A stretch of DNA of 64,000 nt, taken from contig NC_087071.1 of the NCBI RefSeq assembly GCF_963678635.1, positions 32,970,141 through 33,034,140 on the forward strand, read 5' to 3'. Shown piece by piece: positions 10,573 to 19,105 of the stretch (its first letter is position 1; each line of letters starts with the position of its first letter). The notes under the pieces are model-generated. The model did no database searches, had not been told where the DNA came from, and was given only the letters and a program-made list of their open reading frames with translations. This DNA comes from Symsagittifera roscoffensis (taxonomy: Eukaryota > Xenacoelomorpha > Acoela > Convolutidae). Position numbers and translations under genes: made by a program.

Positions 10573-11172
10573 TTTTAAGATTTTATACTTCACAATCTTG
10601 AAACCTCCGTAACATTTTTCATTTCAATTTTTCAAAATAACATGCTCACAAGTACGCAATAATTCTAGTTCAAAATAGACCAATAGGATTCATCCAATCC
10701 GCCACTTTCTCTAACTCAAACTAAGATCAATTAGACGAATAATCTAGAACTCCAGGCACATCTCTAACTATAACTTTACAACCTCCAGGTCAAAAATAAG
10801 CAAACCACTCCAACTTGACAGCTAAAATAAATATCACCATAATACCGTACCCCTCCCTTATCTAATAACCCAAAGATCAACAATATTTCCCCAACTCAGA
10901 CCACGAATACCCCCAAAACAAATTTGATAACTTAGCCTAAAGTAACAAAATGAAGATTTTAATTAGCCTAAAGTATAAAAATCTTACCATACCCCGGATC
11001 ATTTGACAAACAAAAATAAAGAAAAAGACGACCTCCCAGTCACCATAAAAATTGCCCCCAACAATTTTTTACAAAACTCAACCCACTTGTCAAAAAACTA
11101 ATAAATAATTCGACCACACTAGAAAATCGCCTCAAACAGCAAAAAATATTCGACCAAGAGATCATTTCTTAA
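10573..11172 (+). other. Retroelement spacer between pol and the accessory ORFs
   Basis: A 600-bp A/C-rich stretch with no long open frame. A near-repeat of the phrase TTAGCCTAAAGTA occurs at about 10,932 and 10,963. It could hold the acceptors or promoter for subgenomic RNAs, but I see no decisive site. Confidence 0.4.
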
Positions 11173-11403
11173 ATGCTCTTCTCTCAAACAGTTGCTCAAA
11201 TACTTATAAATTTTAAACATTTTTTTTCAATACTTGAAGCCTTTATAATATTTCTTTTTGATATACTTGAATATTTTCTAATAATCCTAATCATTTTTTG
11301 TAACATTTTTTTAATTTTCTACACTATACTCGAACTATTCCTCCAACTTTCCAAAACCCTTGAATATATCCACAGGTACGATTTTAACAACTTGTCTAAA
11401 TGA
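11173..11403 (+). CDS. Small hydrophobic ORF a (76 aa)
   Basis: Residues about 18-60 are almost entirely hydrophobic (runs such as FIIFLFDILEYFLIILIIF), consistent with one or two membrane segments. The ORF ends in an ATGA overlap with the next one: its TGA stop is 11,401-11,403 and the next ATG starts at 11,400. That arrangement suggests termination-reinitiation. A CAG|GTACG donor-like site lies inside it at 11,375/11,376. No homology is recognised. Compositional bias toward T in this A-rich element supports selection for hydrophobic codons. A viroporin-like role is speculation. Confidence 0.5.
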   Translation: MLFSQTVAQILINFKHFFSILEAFIIFLFDILEYFLIILIIFCNIFLIFYTILELFLQLSKTLEYIHRYDFNNLSK

Positions 11404-11588
11404 TACGAACAATTTTCAGTAGAACCGATATTTTTTTATTGTTTGTAATTTTCATAACATTTTTATCATCCCTCATTTTGACAATATGTAAATGTATAAA
11501 GAAAGCAATCATCACATTTGCCCTAGCAACAATTTTTCTAATTATTTTTCTGGAAGAATATTATAATAAACATAAACCTTCCCACTAA
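11400..11588 (+). CDS. Small hydrophobic ORF b (62 aa)
   Basis: It overlaps ORF a by four bases. It has two predicted membrane spans, about residues 12-29 (FLLFVIFITFLSSLILTI) and about 36-51, joined by a short basic hinge with two cysteines or lysines (CKCIKK), and a charged tail (EEYYNKHK). Its length and hairpin topology resemble small viral ion-channel proteins, but no family match can be claimed. Its TAA (11,586-11,588) lies a few bases before the next ORF opens, which suggests a polycistronic arrangement. Confidence 0.5.
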   Translation: MIRTIFSRTDIFLLFVIFITFLSSLILTICKCIKKAIITFALATIFLIIFLEEYYNKHKPSH

Positions 11589-11593
11589 AGTAA

Positions 11594-12730
11594 AAATTCA
11601 AAAATCCATCAAAAATTGCTACCCAACAGTCACAGAATCAGTCTTCACCGACATCATCCCAAGATAATCCAACACCACCTTCAACTACTCAAAATCCTCA
11701 AACATCTACACGAATTTCTTTTCAAGACAATCCATACACTTTTGAAGAACGGCACGCTCGTTTATCTGAACCACTAGAACCAGTTCAACGACAAGCATCC
11801 CTAAGTGAACCAACATACAATCTTTACCCAACACTACCACAAGAACTAAGTAGAATACGAAACCTTAGTCAAAACCAAAATACAGTCGAAATAAATAGAC
11901 AAATTATACATCCTCGACGAAACAGAAATCTTCAAACTCCCCGAGTTCATTTTGATATACCTCAATCCCCATCACAAAACACTCCAGAAAACCCCATTGG
12001 TATATTACCAGAAACCCCTACGCTTCTTTCACAACGTAGCACCTCAAGCCTACCATCAGATTACTTAGGTTCAACACCAACATCTGAGCAAATACGTGAA
12101 AATCCCTTTAACCCCCCAAACCAGGCATCACGACTACCATATTGGACTACACATTCATTTACACAAGGTGAACCAAATTTAGTCAATGACCCCATAGATA
12201 TTTCTACGGATACAACAACATCCTCATCACTACCAGAAACATTATCACTACCATCAACACCATCAATAAGCCAATTTTCACCACCACCCTTTAACTTAAA
12301 TTTTCCAAATAATCTCGACGCCAGATATCGAGAACAATCATCAATAAATATTCCTTTAAGACTAGATTGGAATACATTCACAGCACCTCCACCATTATTT
12401 GGACAACATCAAGAAAGTAACCGCCTTCATAACTGGGCACTTAATAGATTACAATATCGCCAAGATATTCATAACGATATCCGTGATCACAATATTCAAA
12501 TACTCCAACAAAACAGTTTACAATTAAAGTTTGAAATCACAGTTAAGTTAAATAACATTACCCAACATCCCTACCCATTAAATCCACCTAACATAACAGC
12601 TCAATCACTACCACCACCGTTTATAACTACTGAAGTAATATATAAATACGACAGATACACCAAAAACACAATTGGTTACATTACATTTTATAACCCATAC
12701 TCAGGATTATCATACACATGTATATTCTAA
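11594..12730 (+). CDS. AUG-less ORF, 378 codons, unknown function
   Basis: I read this frame by hand. It is open from 11,594 (after TAA 11,591-11,593) to TAA 12,728-12,730 and contains no in-frame ATG. The first two-thirds is Ser/Thr/Pro/Gln/Asn-rich and probably disordered. The last about 120 codons look more folded, with aromatic residues and regular spacing (LNRLQYRQDIHNDIRDHN, then KFEITVKLNN). An acceptor TTTCTTTTCAAG|AC at 11,726/11,727 is in phase with the donor at gag codon 8, which would supply an AUG. The 3' end overlaps the next ORF's ATG by 13 nt. A frameshift from ORF b or non-AUG initiation are alternatives. No homology recognised. Confidence 0.65.
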   Translation, partial: KFKNPSKIATQQSQNQSSPTSSQDNPTPPSTTQNPQTSTRISFQDNPYTFEERHARLSEPLEPVQRQASLSEPTYNLYPTLPQELSRIRNLSQNQNTVEINRQIIHPRRNRNLQTPRVHFDIPQSPSQNTPENPIGILPETPTLLSQRSTSSLPSDYLGSTPTSEQIRENPFNPPNQASRLPYWTTHSFTQGEPNLVNDPIDISTDTTTSSSLPETLSLPSTPSISQFSPPPFNLNFPNNLDARYREQSSINIPLRLDWNTFTAPPPLFGQHQESNRLHNWALNRLQYRQDIHNDIRDHNIQILQQNSLQLKFEITVKLNNITQHPYPLNPPNITAQSLPPPFITTEVIYKYDRYTKNTIGYITFYNPYSGLSYTCIF

Positions 12731-13485
12731 AATTATTAATTTTTCTCCAACTCCCTTTTCTAGTAACCTCAAATCAAAACATAAACCCTTCCCCTCGTAC
12801 AGGACCACAAGATTTATTAGTAACACATTACGATTGCGAAGAAAATGAACAAAAAACACTACACAAATATGCAATAAATCAAGTATCACAATGTGAAACA
12901 GAACCACAAGCTATAGAAACCACAGATATAATAGCAACACTCTATTCCAAAGCCCGAGCAACAACAGTTACAGGTTATAAATTCACAGCGACATTTTCCG
13001 AAAAGAAAGTACATTGTTCACAAGTCTCGAACGGAAACAAAAACCGACTTGACCATGAATCATTCTATCAAAGTAATATAGAACGTCTTTTACATCTCAA
13101 TCCCGACGATTGTAAAAATGAATTACTTAGACTAAACATCACACGAAATAAAAACTCCCAAAGAAAATTAGTTAATTTTCAAGTTTTTTCAGACTCTGTA
13201 CATCAATCACAACTTGAAAGACACCAAGGACATATAAAACTAGACGAAAAATACCCGTATAACGGCGCACACGGACGATTAACCTATGACCTACATGATA
13301 AACATTGGATACCACACATTGGTATAAATAACCCATCAAACTGCAAAGCAGACACGAAAAATAAAGGATACCAAGAAATAATGTTTTTCGATTGGAAAAT
13401 ACAACTCGAAAAAATACAACTCACACGAGATTTATCTGATAATACAATGATCTATCAAGGAATCCGACTACCTTGTAAAAAATGA
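12718..13485 (+). CDS. Envelope-like glycoprotein, N-terminal part (255 aa)
   Basis: It starts with a clear signal peptide (MYILKLLIFLQLPFLVTS) followed by an ectodomain with cysteines (for example YDCEENE, SQCET, VHCSQ, DDCKNE, SNCKA) and an N-glycosylation sequon (LNITRN). A candidate acceptor, CCATACTCAG|G, lies 14 nt before the ATG, suitable for a subgenomic RNA. The frame stops at TGA 13,483-13,485, immediately after a run of six A (13,477-13,482). Coding sequence evidently continues in the +1 frame, so this ORF and the next are probably one gene. The break could be a true mutation, a programmed shift, or a homopolymer assembly error. Confidence 0.7.
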   Translation: MYILKLLIFLQLPFLVTSNQNINPSPRTGPQDLLVTHYDCEENEQKTLHKYAINQVSQCETEPQAIETTDIIATLYSKARATTVTGYKFTATFSEKKVHCSQVSNGNKNRLDHESFYQSNIERLLHLNPDDCKNELLRLNITRNKNSQRKLVNFQVFSDSVHQSQLERHQGHIKLDEKYPYNGAHGRLTYDLHDKHWIPHIGINNPSNCKADTKNKGYQEIMFFDWKIQLEKIQLTRDLSDNTMIYQGIRLPCKK

Positions 13486-15337
13486 TCAAGGATATTGCGA
13501 CCCTACAACGAGAACACAAGCAACAATTGTTTGGTTCCCCGAAGATACATGTACAACATTTCAAGTAGCAAAAATACACGCTCGTATGATAAAATTTCAC
13601 GAAAAATATTTTATACAATCAATTCCATATGAACAAGTCCATCCATCACGGAAACTAAGTTCCGATTTTAGAAACATAGACAATATAGAAAATAAATTGA
13701 CACGTTTTCAAATATATCAAGAAACAGAACTTGCATGTAAATACAGGAATCCACTTCACAGAACACAATACTCTGAAATATTAGTTGAATACGAAAAAGG
13801 ATTCGACATGACCACTGGAAAAGTAAAAATCGACCCATATGCCACAGGTCATCCTCTAAACGAAGGAACATCCTATATACCAGTTAATTTTGAAAAAAGT
13901 AACGGACAACCTGGTGGACATCTAAAACCTTATGACACCAGAAGCACACGCTTACAAGAATTATCACTAATGAATACTACATATTTCGGTAATATCCACT
14001 ATGATATTCATTTGGATATGAAACTAGACTATACAATTAGCCGCATTTTTCAAGAAATGTCACTCTCTGAATTAGAAACACTACACCAACTATGCGAATT
14101 AGAACGAACACAAATATTACAATCACTTGCACTAGCAGTATTAAAAATACCCTACGCAGGATACTTATTATCAGGAAATAGATCAAATTTTTTAGACTAT
14201 GAAGGAAACATCTTATGGTTTTATACTTGTACCAAAAAAGTATCACCACTATACGTTTTTGAAGATAAACGATGTTATAAAAGAATCCCTATCTTTTATA
14301 AGAATAAAGTACATTTCGTGGATACACTTTCACGAAGAACCTATTTCTGGGATACCGCAGTCCCATGTGGATCAGAAAATAGCCACAATGTAGTACAACT
14401 AAACCCTGATGAAAATAAATATTATCTTCTCACTCCATATCCCACATTAATGCAATCACTCAAAAAATTTTCACCAGAAAGCATTCGCGCTATTGCTCGA
14501 AACCCAAATATAGACTTACAATCAATAGGAATCTATTCAAAATCAGATATTCAACATCACATTAGAACACAACAATTCCAAGAATTATTAACACAAATGG
14601 ACACTATACAAAGACAATCAATAGACCAAAATTTACGCAAACTTGCAGAAACCGCAGGATTTGCCGATATCTACACCCAAGACTATAGCGGATATTTTAA
14701 AGACATTAAAGATTATATATATCTAAACGGTGAAAAATACCGTCCCCAAGATATATCACCAATTAACATTTTTAGCTTTGTTACACTCAAAAATGAGATC
14801 CTCGATTTTCTAGGATGGCCCTACTACATCTTAGAAAAATTGACTATTTTATACGCAATGTTTAACTTTATTGGATTTCTTTTCTCACTTTTAAAAGGAA
14901 TCTACAACACATGTGCTATACACACACAAGTAAACAGACAAGCAAGTGTAGCACGCATACTATTTGCAGGATTTTTTGGAATCTTTTCTACATCTATAAA
15001 CAAAATTCTTTTAGACGCACAAATAAAAGAATATAACACAAAAATAACAACACGACAAAATACATACGACGAAGAACATAACAATGTCGACACACAGCCA
15101 ACGGCACCACAATTACCACCCCTACCAAATAACCATCCACTATCCCTAGTCCCACGAAATTTTCGAAATTTAGCAATCACACATAATCCAAATTTTCGAC
15201 TCAATACATCACAAAGTCCCGTCCAACATATAATGACACACCAGTCACAAGATGATAATACTTATGAACAAATTATTGAACAACCCCATACCACCGCTTT
15301 TCAGTCTCAAAATAATCATTTTTTTAGCCCACGATGA
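13475..15337 (+). CDS. Envelope-like glycoprotein, C-terminal part after a frame break
   Basis: This frame is open upstream of its first ATG (13,586), in register with the previous ORF after a one-base shift. It has ectodomain cysteines and sequons (MNTTYF, GNRSNF). A distinctive block, near 14,160-14,460, contains IPYAGYLLSGNRS, FWDTAVPCGSENSHN and YYLLTPYP. A membrane anchor lies near 14,824-14,895 (ILYAMFNFIGFLFSLL), followed by a cytoplasmic tail of about 145 residues. The layout is that of a class I or III viral fusion glycoprotein. From memory the block looks closer to glycoproteins of chuvirus-like mononegaviruses than to the errantivirus/baculovirus F type, but this is a low-confidence impression. 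It overlaps the next ORF by ATGA. Confidence 0.65.
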   Translation, partial: VKNDQGYCDPTTRTQATIVWFPEDTCTTFQVAKIHARMIKFHEKYFIQSIPYEQVHPSRKLSSDFRNIDNIENKLTRFQIYQETELACKYRNPLHRTQYSEILVEYEKGFDMTTGKVKIDPYATGHPLNEGTSYIPVNFEKSNGQPGGHLKPYDTRSTRLQELSLMNTTYFGNIHYDIHLDMKLDYTISRIFQEMSLSELETLHQLCELERTQILQSLALAVLKIPYAGYLLSGNRSNFLDYEGNILWFYTCTKKVSPLYVFEDKRCYKRIPIFYKNKVHFVDTLSRRTYFWDTAVPCGSENSHNVVQLNPDENKYYLLTPYPTLMQSLKKFSPESIRAIARNPNIDLQSIGIYSKSDIQHHIRTQQFQELLTQMDTIQRQSIDQNLRKLAETAGFADIYTQDYSGYFKDIKDYIYLNGEKYRPQDISPINIFSFVTLKNEILDFLGWPYYILEKLTILYAMFNFIGFLFSLLKGIYNTCAIHTQVNRQASVARILFAGFFGIFSTSINKILLDAQIKEYNTKITTRQNTYDEEHNNVDTQPTAPQLPPLPNNHPLSLVPRNFRNLAITHNPNFRLNTSQSPVQHIMTHQSQDDNTYEQIIEQPHTTAFQSQNNHFFSPR

Positions 15338-17133
15338 GCCGCCAACTTGGATCACTACACCGATCAAATTCCCACCCAACCAATCTTACCTCCCCAATCC
15401 CAATAATACCACTTTTTGCTTTTCCGCCACCCGATTTTCCATCTAGCAATGTAACATCAGGCATGAATTCCGACACTAACTCACATATTTCAGTTTTATA
15501 CTCCATCTCACAGCTAAATAACCCGAATATTGAAACCCCCGATGAATTTGCCGACTCAGAACCATCCCCATCCAATAATTTTCATAACCCTTCTAATTTT
15601 TCTCAACCTCCTTTTCAACCCATATTGTCCAATAACCCTGACCCAATCACTCCGACACCCTCTTATGCTTCCCAAGTTACCCCAACCTACTCCTCATACC
15701 AATCTGACCAATCATCTCATTCTCCAGACACCCCCCGAATCTCCCCAGAGCTAGATAATTTTATTACCCTCCAACAGCAACCCTACCACCTTAACACCCC
15801 GACCATAAACCAAATCTCCTCCACTACAATTTCATCCAATCCCCCTACACCCTCTTCAAATTATACTGAATCATTAACACCATCATCCACATCCACTATA
15901 TCTTCACTAAACACTAATAGAGCTTACCGCACTTTTAAAAGAAAATTCCCCAACCATCCTTTCCCAGCAAAACCAGGAACAGCCCGTGAATACATCAACC
16001 ACCCCCAGCATACTAACACTAAAGAATTTTTAGCTATCACCTTACCCTCGTTTCCACAATACACTTTAAACACCCCTCACGACGCTAACGAAACACGCAA
16101 CTTTGTAGATGAATACGTTTTAATGCCCACTCTCTCTTGGACCTCATACTATCATTTCACTAACCCTCTTTGCTTACCTTTATCCAGCACTTCCATCGAT
16201 ATAGAACGAAACAAGGACATGCTATATCAACTCACTACACCACTAACCGCTAGACAATTTACTTACGTTGGATATAAAAAATCACTAAAAATACACACTG
16301 CACCTAGAGCTAATGAATATACATTAGAATACTACGATCACAACATCATTAGAGCTAACCAAGATCAATTCTTAGACGACGATCGCTTCGCTAATCCACA
16401 AATCACCGAGAAATTTTTCATCAAGACACCATATATATTTACACTAAACATCTTCGACCGCAAGTTTGATCACATTATTTCAGAAGCACTAACAGACACA
16501 CAAGCATACGAAAGTTTTAAAGAACGCTTCCAAATATTTTCACTAACCTTTCATTTCCTTGCACCACACGAAAGAGATTTACACTGCTCACACGATATTA
16601 TGTTGCGCACTAAACAAACACATACATACAGTTACTATCGTTTCATCCAAAATCACTTTGACCTCCACACACCCTCTAGACAACCACACCATCGTTTCCA
16701 ATTCATCAATTCAAAATACACTTCACCATATTTCCTAAATTTCACATATTGTATTAAAGACACTAACCTCCATGGTATTCTTCGTAATTATGACCCCATA
16801 ACCCAAATGTACATTTTCTGCCCCATCACCAAGACCTTCAACGCCGAAGAATCCCGACCCTTCCTTATCCCGCACGAGTTCCTACAACCTATAGAAATCC
16901 CAATTTTAGAATTCATCCACAACACTAAATTTAACCACAAATTATATAACTTAATCCAAAACACACCTTATGAGTTTGCAGTAGGCACTGAAGAACTAAC
17001 CACTATTAAGGCACTTCAATTGCTCTGGCCACTGCTTCAAACTAAAAATATCATCCGCATCTTAGCTAAACTACTAACAACTTCAGAACTAATTCACGAC
17101 ATCTTCCCCCACGGTTTTTTCCCCGACGACTAA
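15334..17133 (+). CDS. ORF after env, 599 aa, unknown function
   Basis: The ATG at 15,334 overlaps the envelope TGA (15,335-15,337) as ATGA, a coupling layout. Residues 1-190 are Pro/Ser/Thr-rich and low in charge, so probably disordered. Residues about 200-599 look folded, rich in aromatic residues and histidine (for example FLDDDRFANPQ, HFLAPHERDLHCSHD, FTYCIKDTNLHG). No signal peptide or clear membrane span is seen. The codons are more C-rich than in gag-pol, which may mean a separate origin. A gene after env is uncommon in Metaviridae and the protein matches nothing I recognise. Immediately after the stop is a consensus splice donor. Confidence 0.7.
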   Translation: MSRQLGSLHRSNSHPTNLTSPIPIIPLFAFPPPDFPSSNVTSGMNSDTNSHISVLYSISQLNNPNIETPDEFADSEPSPSNNFHNPSNFSQPPFQPILSNNPDPITPTPSYASQVTPTYSSYQSDQSSHSPDTPRISPELDNFITLQQQPYHLNTPTINQISSTTISSNPPTPSSNYTESLTPSSTSTISSLNTNRAYRTFKRKFPNHPFPAKPGTAREYINHPQHTNTKEFLAITLPSFPQYTLNTPHDANETRNFVDEYVLMPTLSWTSYYHFTNPLCLPLSSTSIDIERNKDMLYQLTTPLTARQFTYVGYKKSLKIHTAPRANEYTLEYYDHNIIRANQDQFLDDDRFANPQITEKFFIKTPYIFTLNIFDRKFDHIISEALTDTQAYESFKERFQIFSLTFHFLAPHERDLHCSHDIMLRTKQTHTYSYYRFIQNHFDLHTPSRQPHHRFQFINSKYTSPYFLNFTYCIKDTNLHGILRNYDPITQMYIFCPITKTFNAEESRPFLIPHEFLQPIEIPILEFIHNTKFNHKLYNLIQNTPYEFAVGTEELTTIKALQLLWPLLQTKNIIRILAKLLTTSELIHDIFPHGFFPDD

Positions 17134-17136
17134 CAG

Positions 17137-17214
17137 GTAAGTATGAATTAAGTAAATATTACTAATTAATTACAGTATTAAAAACTCACCATTCTTTATT
17201 CATGTTTTCTTTAG
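17137..17214 (+). other. Candidate 78-nt intron in the element's 3' region
   Basis: AACAG|GTAAGTATG at 17,136/17,137 is a near-ideal donor located 3 nt after the TAA of the last ORF. An acceptor TTTTCTTTAG ends at 17,214, with a CTAAT branch-like motif at about 17,162. An intron downstream of the last stop, or a donor joined to a distant acceptor, would mark spliced from full-length RNA. Confidence 0.5.
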
Positions 17215-18693
17215 ATTTTTAGCCTTCATCCTAGATCATCTGAAAAATTCACAAAAGAAAAATAAAAAATAGCAAACTTCTTCAAAACTGTTTAAGACCC
17301 TATTAAACTTTTGCACCAACAATTAAATAAATATAATACCAATGCAGTAAATTAATTTATAAAATTTCCCCCCAAAAGCAGTAAATCTACATATGATGAA
17401 AATTTGTATCTTAAAATTCCCCCATAACTAGCAGTAAATTTCTAAATTCTATGTAGTAAATTAATAAAATGCAATTGCAGTACTAACCTTTTGATATTTT
17501 CATTCATTCGCACAGAAATTCTATCCACACTCGCACAGCTCGCCCACGAAGAATTGTTTAAAATAATGAATTTCAGTTTCAAGTTTTCACACTCAACAAC
17601 TCTAACATACAATAACATGTTTCAAACTTTCCTTTAACCCGGTTGGAAAGGAATCATATACTAAACAAAACTAACCAACGCAGCTTACTAAATACCACAA
17701 ATCATAGAATAACAGCATGACTTAGAAAAGGAAACCAACGGTACCCAAACCGGATTAACCCAGTTTAAAACTGGATAATTTATTCTTTTGAAGACTATTA
17801 CAAAGTCTTAGAAAGAAATAATAAAACACAAAAAAGTCGAAAGACAAACCCATACCACAAACAATTTGCTTTTTGGAAAAAGTACATAACCAACAAGACA
17901 TAAGTAAAACCACAACAAACCCAACATAAAACGTTGTCACATAACAGGACCCCTCACAAACACCGCATGAAATCATACTCCCACTCCTGGCCTAACCCAC
18001 CAGGAAAGGACGTCCTGAGCATGCTCTATAGCCGGCCTAACCCACCGCGCTACATCCACGCTTTGTGACCACACCTTTATTTTTAATAAGAGCTACTCAA
18101 GGGTGAGTAACTCTTCAAAATAACCGAACTAAAACAAAAAGCTTTTGTGAAAACAACTAACTAAAATCATTATAAAAAAATATTAAACTAATAAAAGTTT
18201 TATAAAATGTAAAATCACATGATGCAATATATAGATCAGAATACAACACCAAGGACGAACATCAAAAGACAAGACGACCTCACTACACTCGAGAGAGAAT
18301 GACCAACTACAATCGATATGCCGCTCACAATCACAACTCAAAGGATTTAGAGTACGACTTGACTTCGCAGAAAAGGACTTCATTGAACTAGACCAATGAC
18401 CACCTCGATGTTCAAGTATACGTACAGATCCGAGTAACCAGGCATCCCCTCCACGCACAATCTCCACGCCATTCCCAAACTAGATCATACACAAAAGAAG
18501 TTCTCCACGCAGAACAGAAAAACCTGACATAGCCAACCATTCTGGAATCAGAATTGACTTTGTTGCAGAGACTCAGTCGTTGTCACAAGAAGAAGCGAAA
18601 GAAAATTATGATGTTCGCCAAATACCAACGTCCATCATCCACCCTTGAATTACAGAAGAACTGTTCAAAAAAACTCTGTAAAACCCGGATGGG
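17215..18693 (+). other. Long 3' non-coding region of the retroelement
   Basis: About 1.5 kb with no credible ORF. Five copies of (G)CAGTAAAT or close variants occur between 17,344 and 17,485. An A/G-rich run at about 18,587-18,607 could serve as a polypurine tract, but the sequence directly before the LTR has only GGATGGG, so the plus-strand primer is not clear. The A/C-rich strand bias of the element continues up to the LTR. Confidence 0.55.
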
Positions 18694-19101
18694 TGGAACC
18701 TGATCTAAACTATATTTTATGATTGGATAAATTAAATGTTTTACCAATGTAAAGTATTTAATATTAACCAATCATGATCCATCTAACTAACAACCCACTT
18801 ATTTGTAAGTGCTGAAGTTACTTGTAATTTCAGCACCAGAGAGATTTGAATTTAACTTAGAAATTAGTTGGACTCTCCCGAGCACTTCAGCAGCCGCAAT
18901 AAACCAGTATACCCTAGATCTATTGAGCCTAGCAGAGACTAGTTAAACAACCTGAGACTAGATAGTATAAGAGTAAGATTAGGATCGGTATTAGACTAAG
19001 AAGTTGCACGAATCTATCCGGCCGAAAATAAGATAGCGTGACGAGCAGACGGTGTACCCTATCCGAAATTACTCTATGAGTTACACTTCGGTCCTAACTC
19101 A
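18694..19101 (+). repeat. 3' LTR (408 bp)
   Basis: Identical by eye to 247-654, including the AATAAA (18,898-18,903) and the terminal hairpin. It is followed by the AATT duplication. Any ATG-initiated frame crossing its 3' edge, such as one from 19,052, is a chimera of LTR and host exon. Confidence 0.95.
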
Positions 19102-19105
19102 AATT

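Larger units (their letters stand above)
247..19101 (+). mobile_element. Complete Gypsy-type LTR retroelement / endogenous retrovirus, 18.9 kb
   Basis: Seen: identical LTRs, an AATT target duplication, a primer-binding-like site 2 nt after the 5' LTR, an intact gag-pol frame of 2,740 codons, and at least five further ORFs on the same strand. Domain order PR-RT-RH-IN with a GPY/F module places it in Metaviridae (Ty3/Gypsy). An envelope-like ORF makes it errantivirus- or retrovirus-like. Typical members are 5-12 kb, so 18.9 kb is unusually long; the extra length is a long leader (1.25 kb), 6.6 kb of ORFs 3' of pol and a 1.5-kb 3' region. The internal + strand is strongly A-rich and G-poor, unlike both flanks. 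The element looks recently mobile apart from one frame break in the envelope-like gene. Confidence 0.95.
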
